Below are positions 55,968 through 64,000 of a DNA stretch of 64,000 bases, piece by piece (position 1 is the stretch's first letter; each line of letters opens with the position of its first letter). Source of the DNA: Vibrio sp. RE88 (GTDB lineage: Bacteria > Pseudomonadota > Gammaproteobacteria > Enterobacterales > Vibrionaceae); contig NZ_VTYQ01000001.1 of NCBI RefSeq assembly GCF_013113835.1, positions 1-64,000 on the forward strand. The letters are read 5' to 3'. A program made the position numbers and the translations under genes. The notes under the pieces were generated by a model. That model saw nothing but the letters and a program-made list of their open reading frames with translations. It did not search any database and had not been told where the DNA came from.

Positions 55968-56879
55968 TCAGTTGACGTATGAATAACTCGGAGAGACCAC
56001 TTCCACTGGTACACCATTTTGCGCAAGAATCGCCGCTCTCGCTTTAGCATCCGATAGATCAAACTCTTCCAGCCACCACTGTAATTCCTGCGGGATCTTC
56101 AAATCCTTTTTGCTACCATCGCTTCGCGTTAACGGTTCATGAGCTTCCAGAAACACACTGCGATCCGGCTCTAGTGCAATTTTAACTGGCTCGTTGATCA
56201 CGCGAACTTTTTCACCCAACTCCACTTTCGGAAACAACCAGTCAATGTCCTTGGGGTTCATACGTATACAGCCTGAGCTGACACGCAGCCCAATACCAAA
56301 ATCTTTGTTGGTACCATGGATAAGGTAGTCACCAACACCATAAGCCAGTCTCATCGCGTATTCCCCAAGTGGGTTTTCCGGACCAGCGGGCACAACAGGC
56401 GGAAGCTCAATGCCTTTCTCAAGGTACTCTTTGCGAATAGATGCGGGTGGTGTCCAAGTTGGATTGGGTCGTTTTTGACTAATACTGGTCACCATCTCAG
56501 GGGTATCGCGGCCAATTCGACCAATACCAACCGGAAAAATATGTACTAGGTTCTTCTCCGGCTGGAAGTAATACAGACGCAGCTCTGCCAGATTGATGAC
56601 TATCCCTTCTCTTGGCACTTGAGGAAGAATGATTTGCGTCGGAATCGTCAGAACAAAGTCTTCAGCAGGTAGGAAAGGATCCACACCTTTGTTTGCTGCC
56701 ATCAAAGTAAGAAAGCCGACATCATATTGCTTAGCGATATCTGCTAGGCTCTCACCGCTTTCCACTTGATGGTATTGTGTGCGCCCAACCATGCTGCTTC
56801 CCTCTGGAGGTAGTTCGTAGGTTGCAGCAAATAGTGAGGTACTAAAGCAGCAACAGAGGGAGAGTATTTTTCTCAGCAT
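55968..56879 (-). CDS. L,D-transpeptidase (YkuD) with LysM domain, 303 aa
   Basis: Signal peptide (MLRKILSLCCCFSTSLFA), LysM at about 38-82 (QVESGESLADIAKQYDVG), YkuD domain at about 95-230 with HGTNKDFGIG and the active Cys in SSGCIRM. In E. coli, enzymes of this class (ErfK/YbiS/YcfS) link Lpp to peptidoglycan. It starts two bases after the photolyase stop, so it is the last gene of that operon. Its former neighbour lpp makes a role in Lpp attachment likely. Confidence 0.92.
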   Translation of the reverse strand: MLRKILSLCCCFSTSLFAATYELPPEGSSMVGRTQYHQVESGESLADIAKQYDVGFLTLMAANKGVDPFLPAEDFVLTIPTQIILPQVPREGIVINLAELRLYYFQPEKNLVHIFPVGIGRIGRDTPEMVTSISQKRPNPTWTPPASIRKEYLEKGIELPPVVPAGPENPLGEYAMRLAYGVGDYLIHGTNKDFGIGLRVSSGCIRMNPKDIDWLFPKVELGEKVRVINEPVKIALEPDRSVFLEAHEPLTRSDGSKKDLKIPQELQWWLEEFDLSDAKARAAILAQNGVPVEVVSPSYSYVN

Positions 56880-56880
56880 T

Positions 56881-58296
56881 CTAAGCGTCCTTCGCTTCCT
56901 TATAGAGCCGTAAGGTTACTTCTCTTTCCACCTTATGATCAACTATTGGCGGCGGATATGACAAGCTTCTTACACCACTCCATTTCCACGGTTTGTGCAG
57001 GTATTTATCAGGTACTTGTGCTAATTCAGGCAACCACTGACGGACAAATTCTCCTTGCGGGTCAAATCGCTCCCCCTGGGTAATAGGATTAAAAATTCGA
57101 AAATATGGCTGACCATCGCAGCCTGTCGACGCACACCATTGCCAGCCTCCATTATTCGCCGCGTAATCGCCATCAATCAGTTTATTGAGGAAGTACCGCT
57201 CCCCAATCCGCCAATCAACGTGGAGGTCTTTAACCAGAAAGCTCGCGACTATCATTCTGAGGCGATTATGCATCCACCCAGTCTGGGTGAGTTGCTTCAT
57301 GGCAGCATCGACTATCGGGAAACCAGTTTTACCCTGCTTCCACGCCTCAATATGCTGTGGTTCATTCTTCCATACCAAGCGATCCCCCCAATCAACGAAA
57401 GACCTTCCTCTACTCAGCTTAGCTTCAAAGTAAATCAGATGCTGATAGAACTCGCGCCAGATCAACTCACTTTGCCAGACTTCTCTACCTTGGCTGAGAG
57501 GGGGAACCTGGCCAATCATCAAACGCGCCATACATTGACGAACAGATAAAGCGCCGATAGCTAAGTAAGGAGACAGTTGACTGGTTCCAGCAACAGCGGG
57601 AAAATCTCGGTTATCGGCATACCCTTCTACGTCTTGGCTACCAAAGTCTCGCAGCTTTTGAATTATCGACTGGGTATGTACGGCATATTGGTCGCTCGGC
57701 TCTCGCGGGTAACTGAAGGTCACATCATCAGCGAATAGTAGAGATTTCAAGTGCTCAGGTAATTCACCCGAAGACACCGTTTGTGGCTTTCTAACTTGAA
57801 ACGAGCATTCACCGAGTTTAGCAAGATAGGCCCTCTTGAACGGCGTAAACACTTTGAAATAGCTACCTTGCTTGTTCACTATGCTACCGGGAGCAAATAT
57901 GCATTTGTCATCACTGGACTCAAATTGAATGGCAGTGTCATTCAAACACAATTCAAGCGTGGCATCTCGACGCTGCTCATTAACCTCATATTCCTTGTTA
58001 ACAAATACTCGATTCGCACTGAGCAAAGTAGCAATCTCAGCGACACGCTCGGCGCTCTCAGTATATGTATCCACTTGTTCATAAAGCAGTGGAATACGTA
58101 AAGACTCCAGATCTTGCTTTAATGCCTGTAGTCGACGGTAAATCAAATCCGCCTGCATAGCCGCTAAACCATGTTCATGCCAAGTCTCAGGAGTTGCAGT
58201 GTAAATGCAAATAACCGGCTCACCAGTCTCTACCGCATTAACCAGTGCTGAGTTATCTTCGATTCTGAGGTCACGCCGAAGCCAAACGAGATTCAT
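56881..58296 (-). CDS. phrB: Deoxyribodipyrimidine photolyase
   Basis: 471 residues. N-terminal antenna domain (MNLVWLRRDLRIEDNSALVN), C-terminal FAD domain with ELIWREFYQHLIY, GYPIVDAAM-like GFPIVDAAMKQL, and DYAANNGGWQWCASTGCD. It repairs UV-made pyrimidine dimers using light. Class I CPD photolyase is most likely. Order ybgA-like, MerR, phrB matches the known ybgA-phrB link. Confidence 0.94.
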   Translation of the reverse strand: MNLVWLRRDLRIEDNSALVNAVETGEPVICIYTATPETWHEHGLAAMQADLIYRRLQALKQDLESLRIPLLYEQVDTYTESAERVAEIATLLSANRVFVNKEYEVNEQRRDATLELCLNDTAIQFESSDDKCIFAPGSIVNKQGSYFKVFTPFKRAYLAKLGECSFQVRKPQTVSSGELPEHLKSLLFADDVTFSYPREPSDQYAVHTQSIIQKLRDFGSQDVEGYADNRDFPAVAGTSQLSPYLAIGALSVRQCMARLMIGQVPPLSQGREVWQSELIWREFYQHLIYFEAKLSRGRSFVDWGDRLVWKNEPQHIEAWKQGKTGFPIVDAAMKQLTQTGWMHNRLRMIVASFLVKDLHVDWRIGERYFLNKLIDGDYAANNGGWQWCASTGCDGQPYFRIFNPITQGERFDPQGEFVRQWLPELAQVPDKYLHKPWKWSGVRSLSYPPPIVDHKVEREVTLRLYKEAKDA

Positions 58297-58299
58297 TGC

Positions 58300-59085
58300 T
58301 TACCCTTTGAGACGCTGCAACAGATCTGATAGCACTAACTCACCAGAAAATGCCGACTCTAACTGTTTTATCGTTGTAAGCTGAGCCTCACTCACCGCAC
58401 GAGAGCTGTAAACGGCAATTGCCGAAACTTCCTCAAGGCTCGAATGCGCCAGCAAGCCAGAAAGATCCTCGACTTCATCGATCAAAGTCACTTTATACCC
58501 TTGCTCAACCAACGAGAGTGCCATTAATCGAGAGTCGATATCGGTGTTACCTCGTATACATATCAAGAGCGCTGTGCCTGAGCGAGCGGCTTTGTTTTCG
58601 GCTTCAATGATGGCGTTGAGCTTGGTTAACATCAGCGTATGGAACAAACCAAACTGAAGTGAACGCAGGCTCTGCCTGACAAGTCCAAGCGCTTGCACTA
58701 TTGGCTGAATAAACTGAACTTCAACAACGTTGAGTGGGTACTCCTTTAACACCGAGTTAATGAGGGTTTCAGCTTTCCCTTTGTTTAGGTTTGCCAAAGC
58801 ATCTAAAACAGGTTCAACGTCATCTAATTGAGTTATGTTGTGCGAGACTTCGGATTCAGCCTGATCTCCAGATTCCAACAAGGCTTTCACTTTACCAATC
58901 GACACACCTTTACCTAGCCAGCCTTGAATGTCATTGATTAAGTCGATGTGCTTTTGGGTATATAGGCGATGGCCTTTCTCTGTCCTTTCAGGCTCTATCA
59001 AGTTATAACGGCGCTGCCAAGCGCGGAGCGTGACGGGTTTCACTCCCGTCAGCTCTGATATTTCTCTGATTGCGTATTTCTTCAT
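58300..59085 (-). CDS. MerR-family regulator with degenerate B12-type sensor domain, 261 aa
   Basis: The N-terminal MerR wing-HTH is clear (YAIREISELTGVKPVTLRAW, QRRYNLIEPERT, HRLYTQKHIDLI). The C-terminal half has the layout of cobalamin-binding light sensors (CarH/LitR type), but the W-x9-EH and DxHxxG motifs that hold B12 are not visible. It may sense something else. It starts one base after the ybgA-like stop and is read into phrB, so it likely controls this operon. Confidence 0.85.
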   Translation of the reverse strand: MKKYAIREISELTGVKPVTLRAWQRRYNLIEPERTEKGHRLYTQKHIDLINDIQGWLGKGVSIGKVKALLESGDQAESEVSHNITQLDDVEPVLDALANLNKGKAETLINSVLKEYPLNVVEVQFIQPIVQALGLVRQSLRSLQFGLFHTLMLTKLNAIIEAENKAARSGTALLICIRGNTDIDSRLMALSLVEQGYKVTLIDEVEDLSGLLAHSSLEEVSAIAVYSSRAVSEAQLTTIKQLESAFSGELVLSDLLQRLKG

Positions 59086-59086
59086 T

Positions 59087-60037
59087 CTATAGTCCGTATC
59101 GCAAGCGCATTTCCTGAGGATGCGGCTGCAAATATTTCTGCTCAGATAAATAAGCATCCGGATAAGCAGCCAAGTAATGTTTAATTAAAGTGATAGGAGC
59201 CAGTAGTGGTAACGTACCTTGACGGTACTCATCAATCACACCACACAATTCCGCTTTCTGCTGCTTGGCAAGGTCTCGCTTGAAGTACCCTTGAAGATGC
59301 ATCAAGACATTGGTGTTATTCTTACGACTGGCTCGGTGCGACACCGCATTCATCAAACCCACGCGGTATTTCTGATAGAAAGTATCGATATCATACTCTT
59401 TAATATTTGCGACCAAGCGCCCTAATTCTTTGTAAGACTGAGGGTGATGAGCCATTAAGGTAAGTTTATAGCGCGAGTGGAACGCTACAATTTTACCGGC
59501 AGTCGGAGCACCGTTCATTGAGTCGTAAAAATCTCTCAGCGTGTAAACACGAGTAATGAAGTTCTCTTTCAGCACGGGGTCATTCAAGCGACCATCTTCT
59601 TCGACGGGGAGCCAAGGCATTTGCTTCATTAGCTCTTGAGTGTAGAGACCCACGCCAGTATTGTCCGCCCCGCCTTTCTTGTACACTTTCACCCGCTCCA
59701 TGCCACAGGTTGGTGATTTGGCACACACAATATAGCCGCACAGTTCTATGTCACTCAACTCAGCCACTTTGTTTTTAGAGTAATCCACCATTCTGTCGGT
59801 GTGGTCGATAGACGCGTTTTTTGTTTCTACCAGAGCAATCCGTTCTTTATCCGACACCAAACGGATAGTCGGCCTTGGCACGGGCATCCCCACTCCCACT
59901 TCAGGACAAACCGGAACAAACTCGAAAAAGTGAGCCAACTCTTTGGTGACAAATTTGCTGATCTTATGCCCTGAGTCAAAACGAACATTTTCACCTAAGA
60001 CACAAGAACTGATACCGATTTTTATTACGTTGCTCAT
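59087..60037 (-). CDS. YbgA-like protein (DUF523 + DUF1722), 316 aa
   Basis: Start at 60037, after GGAG. DUF523 covers about 1-150 (IGISSCVLGENVRFDSGHK, CPEVGVGMPVPRPTIRL, CAKSPTCGMERV), with conserved Cys. DUF1722 covers 190-310 (FHSRYKLTLMAHHPQSYKEL). It is the first gene of the operon with MerR, photolyase and L,D-transpeptidase. Function is not established; DUF523 proteins are linked to thiouracil breakdown in some reports. Confidence 0.9.
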   Translation of the reverse strand: MSNVIKIGISSCVLGENVRFDSGHKISKFVTKELAHFFEFVPVCPEVGVGMPVPRPTIRLVSDKERIALVETKNASIDHTDRMVDYSKNKVAELSDIELCGYIVCAKSPTCGMERVKVYKKGGADNTGVGLYTQELMKQMPWLPVEEDGRLNDPVLKENFITRVYTLRDFYDSMNGAPTAGKIVAFHSRYKLTLMAHHPQSYKELGRLVANIKEYDIDTFYQKYRVGLMNAVSHRASRKNNTNVLMHLQGYFKRDLAKQQKAELCGVIDEYRQGTLPLLAPITLIKHYLAAYPDAYLSEQKYLQPHPQEMRLRYGL

Positions 60038-60063
60038 AGTTATGCTCCAGTTTCCTTTCTTGG

Positions 60064-60134
60064 TATACAAAAATTTCTTTTGTATAACTATTAGCACAGC
60101 ATGATAAAGTTGTACAAGAAATTAAGATGTACAA
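60064..60134 (-). promoter_or_regulatory. Palindromic sites before the ybgA-merR-phrB operon
   Basis: A perfect 9-base inverted repeat TATACAAAA-ATTTC-TTTTGTATA (60064-60086) and two TTGTACAA/TGTACAA sites 17 bases apart (60110-60117, 60128-60134). The TGTAYA core and spacing suit MerR-type regulators; binding by the operon's own MerR is inference. Confidence 0.6.
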
Positions 60135-60178
60135 TACTCACTCGTGTTACGTAAATGATCCAATTTCAGGCCAAATCA

Positions 60179-60209
60179 AAAGCAATCGTTTTTCCAAATC
60201 GATTGCTTT
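60179..60209 (+). promoter_or_regulatory. Palindrome upstream of deoD (PurR-like half sites)
   Basis: AAAGCAATCG and CGATTGCTTT, 10 bases each, 11 apart. The left part AAGCAATCGTTTTTCC resembles a PurR box, which would fit a purine salvage gene. Which regulator binds is not shown. Confidence 0.4.
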
Positions 60210-60387
60210 AACCCTTTCAACAAAAAACGTTATAAAGACTTATATCTGTAGTGAAATGGATTACTTTTGTGACGAACTTCTCACGGAGCCTTGGCATATC
60301 TAGCTAGTATTGCTTCAACAGATTTTTGAGAATCAACAAAATTAGTAATCAGAACACAGGATTACTAATAAATTTGGAGTAACAACT

Positions 60388-61098
60388 ATGGCAACCCCAC
60401 ACATTAACGCTCAACCAGGTGATTTCGCAGAAACGGTTTTGATGCCAGGCGATCCACTTCGCGCTAAATACATCGCGGAAACATTCCTAGAAGATGTAAA
60501 ACAAGTTTGTGATGTTCGTAGCATGTTTGGTTTTACAGGCACTTACAAAGGTCAACGTGTTTCTGTGATGGGCCACGGTATGGGTATCCCATCTGCTTGT
60601 ATCTACGTTCACGAGTTGATCGCTGAATATGGTGTGAAAAACGTAATTCGTGTTGGTAGCTGTGGTGCGGTACGTGATGACGTAAACCTAATGGACGTTG
60701 TCATTGGTATGGGTGCATCTACAGATTCAAAAGTGAACCGTATCCGTTTTAACGATCATGACTTCGCAGCAATTGCGGATTACGGCCTTCTAGAAGAAGC
60801 GGTAAACCAAGCACGCGCTCAAGAAGTACCAGTAAAAGTGGGTAACGTATTCTCTGCAGACCTTTTCTACACGCCAGAAGCCGACATCTTCGAGAAGATG
60901 GAAAAACTTGGCATCCTAGGTGTTGATATGGAAGCGGCTGGTATTTACGGTGTTGCTGCGGATCTAGGTGCAAAAGCACTGACTATCCTAACGGTTTCTG
61001 ACCACATCATCCGTGGCGAGAAGTTGAGCTCAGAAGAGCGTCAAAAATCTTTCAACGACATGATGAAAGTTGCGCTTGAGACAGCCATCAACATCTAA
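60388..61098 (+). CDS. deoD: Purine nucleoside phosphorylase DeoD-type
   Basis: 236 residues, [20 protein letters not shown], with [24 protein letters not shown] and TVSDHI, the hexameric PNP signature. It splits purine (deoxy)nucleosides to base and (deoxy)ribose-1-phosphate. It stands alone rather than in a deo operon, so it is probably the second copy known in vibrios. Confidence 0.95.
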   Translation: MATPHINAQPGDFAETVLMPGDPLRAKYIAETFLEDVKQVCDVRSMFGFTGTYKGQRVSVMGHGMGIPSACIYVHELIAEYGVKNVIRVGSCGAVRDDVNLMDVVIGMGASTDSKVNRIRFNDHDFAAIADYGLLEEAVNQARAQEVPVKVGNVFSADLFYTPEADIFEKMEKLGILGVDMEAAGIYGVAADLGAKALTILTVSDHIIRGEKLSSEERQKSFNDMMKVALETAINI

Positions 61099-61161
61099 TC
61101 GCCATTCCTTCGCTGCCAGAACTGATGGTCTGGCAGCCCAGATAATCCCGAGGGGGAGATA

Positions 61162-62631
61162 GTGACGACTGGCAAACTGCCACAGGAAGCAGACGGGTTA
61201 CAACTCAACTTTTGTAAAACATTGGCGTGTGACAACTTTGGATTGAGTGATGCACATCGATACGTCGTGCAACATGCTAACCCTAAGCGACCTGCGATGG
61301 TATGTCGGGAGTGCGGTGCTTTCCCCCCCTTACTTAACAATCAGGAAGTGCTAAACGAACTCCATCGTTTAAGACAACTCCACAGTGACGGCTTGCCAAC
61401 CTGTCGCAATACCGATTGCGAAAATTTTGGCTTATCTGTCCATACTCACAAACACCTGTATCATGCCTTTGGTTACAGTGGTGACCGTCAACGTTATCGT
61501 TGCAAACTTTGCCAATCGACGTTCGTTGATAAATGGTCAGGTGCCAATAAAAAACTCTCCTTTCAGGAAAACCTCCTCGGTTTGCTCTTTATGGGCTACT
61601 CAGTACGTGAAATCTGCCGCAAATTAGAGATCAACCCGAAGACGTTTTACGATCATCTCGATCACATTGCTAGCCGGTGTCGTCGCAAGTTGGCTATGTT
61701 TGATGCCCGCTGGGTGAATCATGCTGAAAAGTATGAACTGGCCTCTTACTACGTGCCTCTGCAACCTAAGAGTAACAATGGCGTACTATGGATCGCGACC
61801 GGTGAAGCCAACTCAGGCTACATCCTCTGCCAACACGTCAACTATTCCGGTAATGAAGAGCCATTAGGCAGTATTGACCACGATCCGTATCAGGAAACAG
61901 CTCGATTCGTTTCGCGCGATCACTCATCTGAAGCCAGCATCCCAGTGCCTGAGCCATCACCTGTGCTCAGAGAACGTATCGATCAGCAATATCAAACGAT
62001 CCTCGCGCGTGGCAATGTTGAAGACCCAATGGGTAATCTGACCGTGTTCAACTACCCATCAAAAGGGGCATTGATCAGACCGCCATATACGTCTTACGCC
62101 CACTTCCTCCATGTACTGGACCTGTGTAACAGCGATCGTCAGGTTTCTATCTATCTACCCCAAGACCCTGTTCTACGCTCTGCGGCACTAAGCGTCTGCT
62201 TGTCGCGCATCCAGCGTCAAAATGTCGACCTTATGTATGTTGAGGAAGATGAAAACTGGAATGAGCACAGCCTAGTCGGAAAAATCGATATTGTTCATAT
62301 GGGCTGGTGGCGCGATCGCTGGGCTATCACCTCTTTTGCAAATTCATCAAAAGGGATTTGCTATCTTGCAGGGCAGAATAACGAGCCGAAAGAATGGCTT
62401 AGAAAGGCAAGCGTTCGCCAAACTGAATTCTACCAACAGCGCTTTCAAACTCTGTTTGAGAGCTTTATCAATGAGCCTCGTCGTAAACTTCGCCCTGGCG
62501 GCTTGTTACCAATGTTGGATATTTTCCGAGCATGGCATAATTTGTGCTATCAAGATAAGACCGGTATGACAGCGGCGCAAAGTCTTGGTTTAACTCAGTC
62601 ACCTTTGACTCTGCGGGAACTGCTTTCATAA
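61162..62631 (+). CDS. Zinc-finger/HTH protein related to IS1-type transposase N-termini, 489 aa
   Basis: Several Cys groups form zinc fingers: CKTLACDNFGL, CRECG, CRNTDCENFGL and CKLCQSTFVDKW. An HTH follows (GYSVREICRKLEINPKTFYD). This resembles IS1 InsA-type DNA-binding parts, but no DDE core or inverted repeats are seen, so I treat it as a resident gene. The C-terminal 250 residues are of unknown fold. Start at 61162 is a GTG following GAGGGGGAG. Confidence 0.75.
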   Translation: MTTGKLPQEADGLQLNFCKTLACDNFGLSDAHRYVVQHANPKRPAMVCRECGAFPPLLNNQEVLNELHRLRQLHSDGLPTCRNTDCENFGLSVHTHKHLYHAFGYSGDRQRYRCKLCQSTFVDKWSGANKKLSFQENLLGLLFMGYSVREICRKLEINPKTFYDHLDHIASRCRRKLAMFDARWVNHAEKYELASYYVPLQPKSNNGVLWIATGEANSGYILCQHVNYSGNEEPLGSIDHDPYQETARFVSRDHSSEASIPVPEPSPVLRERIDQQYQTILARGNVEDPMGNLTVFNYPSKGALIRPPYTSYAHFLHVLDLCNSDRQVSIYLPQDPVLRSAALSVCLSRIQRQNVDLMYVEEDENWNEHSLVGKIDIVHMGWWRDRWAITSFANSSKGICYLAGQNNEPKEWLRKASVRQTEFYQQRFQTLFESFINEPRRKLRPGGLLPMLDIFRAWHNLCYQDKTGMTAAQSLGLTQSPLTLRELLS

Positions 62632-62757
62632 TTACCAATATTGTGAAGTACGCCATTAAACCTTAGGCGTATTAATGCTTTTACTAGAGTTACATCAGTC
62701 ACTATTTTTATAATACTTTTGAATGATATTAAGAATGGCTGTTAAGGGATTGATTCA

Positions 62758-64000
62758 TTGGATAAAAGCCAGCATCTGCTAGACACAGAGATTGAACAGC
62801 TCAAAGCACGAATTGAAAGTGAGCCTGAGAAGGTTTTAGCCATCGCTGAACAGTGCGTGACGCGCGCCAATCAGATTCTGTATCCAGAAGGGGCTGTACA
62901 GTGCCTGATTATCATGTCTCGCTGTGCTTGGAGCTTGATGGACTACCGACGTGGGCTGAAATACATCAAAGAAGCCCATAGCAAACTCAACTCCCTAGAT
63001 ACCGACGACTTTCTTCCTGAAATTCTCCATATCCATGCGCTTCACTTCTGGGGCCAAGCCAAATATTACTCCGCCCAACAATTCTGGATTAATGCCCTTG
63101 AGCAATCCGCTTTAGTCGATGAGATCGAAATACAAATCGAGTCTTTAATCGGCCTGGGGAACGTCTGGCGAATCACCCATGAATATCAGCTTGCAAAAAC
63201 GACCCACGAACTGGCCGTGACCGTTGCCAATAATACACGCATCGGTTGGCTCGAAGGTAAAGCAAGGATTCTACTGGCATGGGACCTTTACCTGCTCAAC
63301 AGCTATGTCGAGATGCTGACTGTACTTGACGGTGCGACCGAAGCGCTCAAAGGCCACGAAGATAAAACCTGGCAAGCAGAAGTTTGGGATTTCAGAGGGT
63401 TAGCCCTGTTAGGACTTGAGAGAATTGAAGACGCAGAAATTGCGACAGGCAAGGCTCATGATCTGGCGGAAAAACACGATCTGGTGTGGATGAAAGCACA
63501 TTCCTACATCAGTCAGGCAAGATTGGAATTACTGAGAAAGCGTCCGGAAGAAGCCACCAAACTACTAGTACAAGCCGAACGATCTGCATCGTCTTTCGAT
63601 AACGGCGAACTGTTATCACAGATTTGTTTTCAACAGTCACGCGTGGCAGAAGAGCAAGGTAACTTTAAAGAGGCGCTACACGCGTTTCAAAAATATCGCA
63701 AACACTCAACGGATATGCTCAGAGAGCAAACCGCCCGCGTCAGCAACGACAAAGCCCGAGCGTCTAAACGCCAGCTTGAGCAACGCGCACGCAAATTGAT
63801 TAACCGCATTCGCGGCCAACACGAATACGATCCGGAAAAACACCTCAATCAGATGGTGTCTGAGATTTACTGGTGGGAGCAACTGGTTCTGTTCAAGACC
63901 GAACTGAAACGTTCTAACCATGCAGTCGTTATCATTCAGCACAGCGACCCTGAATACATTGAAGTGTGTGCTGAACTCGCACACTCTTTGTGTACACAGC
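62758..64000 (+). CDS. TPR-rich protein (3' end outside window), possibly with a C-terminal GGDEF-type domain
   Basis: The frame is open for at least 414 residues from a TTG at 62758 preceded by AAGGGATT; an in-frame stop just upstream rules out longer starts. Residues 20-330 are paired helices of TPR type (EVWDFRGLALLGLERIEDAE, EEQGNFKEALHAFQKYRKHS). The visible end (NQMVSETYWWEQLVLFKTEL, RSNHAVVIIQHSD) could be the start of a degenerate GGDEF domain. A signalling role is likely but not shown. Confidence 0.7.
   Translation, partial: MDKSQHLLDTEIEQLKARIESEPEKVLAIAEQCVTRANQILYPEGAVQCLIIMSRCAWSLMDYRRGLKYIKEAHSKLNSLDTDDFLPEILHIHALHFWGQAKYYSAQQFWINALEQSALVDEIEIQIESLIGLGNVWRITHEYQLAKTTHELAVTVANNTRIGWLEGKARILLAWDLYLLNSYVEMLTVLDGATEALKGHEDKTWQAEVWDFRGLALLGLERIEDAEIATGKAHDLAEKHDLVWMKAHSYISQARLELLRKRPEEATKLLVQAERSASSFDNGELLSQICFQQSRVAEEQGNFKEALHAFQKYRKHSTDMLREQTARVSNDKARASKRQLEQRARKLINRIRGQHEYDPEKHLNQMVSEIYWWEQLVLFKTELKRSNHAVVIIQHSDPEYIEVCAELAHSLCTQ

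Noticed and set aside
60268..60290. CRP site upstream of deoD (TGTGA ... TCAC)
   Set aside because: The half sites are spaced by eight bases instead of six.
61162..62631. Insertion sequence because of IS1-like zinc finger and HTH
   Set aside because: No DDE residues, terminal inverted repeats or target duplication; the gene sits in an ordinary host setting.
1..64000. CRISPR arrays, rRNA or tRNA genes
   Set aside because: No spaced direct repeats of CRISPR size and no tRNA- or rRNA-like stretches were found by eye.

Overview
The window reads as Vibrio DNA, most likely from chromosome II. From memory, the host genes ybgA-like, MerR, photolyase, L,D-transpeptidase, lpp, DEAD-box helicase and a second deoD lie together on the small chromosome of V. 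cholerae. The M9 collagenases with HEYVH motifs, the base composition and a kappa/K139-like (P2-related) prophage also point to Vibrio. The species cannot be settled from sequence alone.

Layout. 1-16.6 kb is a secreted-protein block read mostly on the minus strand. It holds a very large Ig-like lipoprotein (3' end outside the window), an exported protein of unknown function, two M9 collagenases, a neutral sphingomyelinase coupled to a LifO-type foldase, a small NifW-like protein and a DEAD-box RNA helicase. lpp, for the Braun-type lipoprotein, lies at 16.9-17.1 kb.

17.13-55.90 kb is an integrated P2/kappa-like prophage of about 38.8 kb. The same 13-bp core occurs at the 3' end of lpp and again just before the terminator of the L,D-transpeptidase gene. 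Two related arm-like repeats lie just inside both ends. The phage therefore separates lpp from the enzyme family that would attach Lpp to peptidoglycan. From left to right it carries: a two-gene toxin-like cargo; tail, baseplate, lysis and head genes on the minus strand (20.8-37.7 kb), including a tail chaperone with a -1 frameshift; large terminase and portal on the plus strand; a deaminase-like cargo gene; an Ogr/Delta-type activator; an SOS-box-controlled small gene; an HTH regulator; a gpA-type rolling-circle initiator with small early genes; an Apl/CII and CI switch; and a cargo block between CI and integrase. That block holds a membrane protein, a Septu-like ATPase plus HNH pair, a remnant of the integrase 5' end, and an AlbA_2/Schlafen-like protein.

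55.9-64 kb returns to the host chromosome: L,D-transpeptidase, photolyase, MerR regulator and YbgA-like protein form one minus-strand operon with palindromic sites in front of it. deoD, a zinc-finger/HTH protein and a TPR protein (3' end outside the window) follow on the plus strand.

The most interesting parts are the accessory cargo of the prophage (18.5-20.5, 40.8-41.6 and 49.8-54.7 kb), the integrase scar at 52.57 kb, which shows how cargo was exchanged, and the sphingomyelinase-foldase pair.
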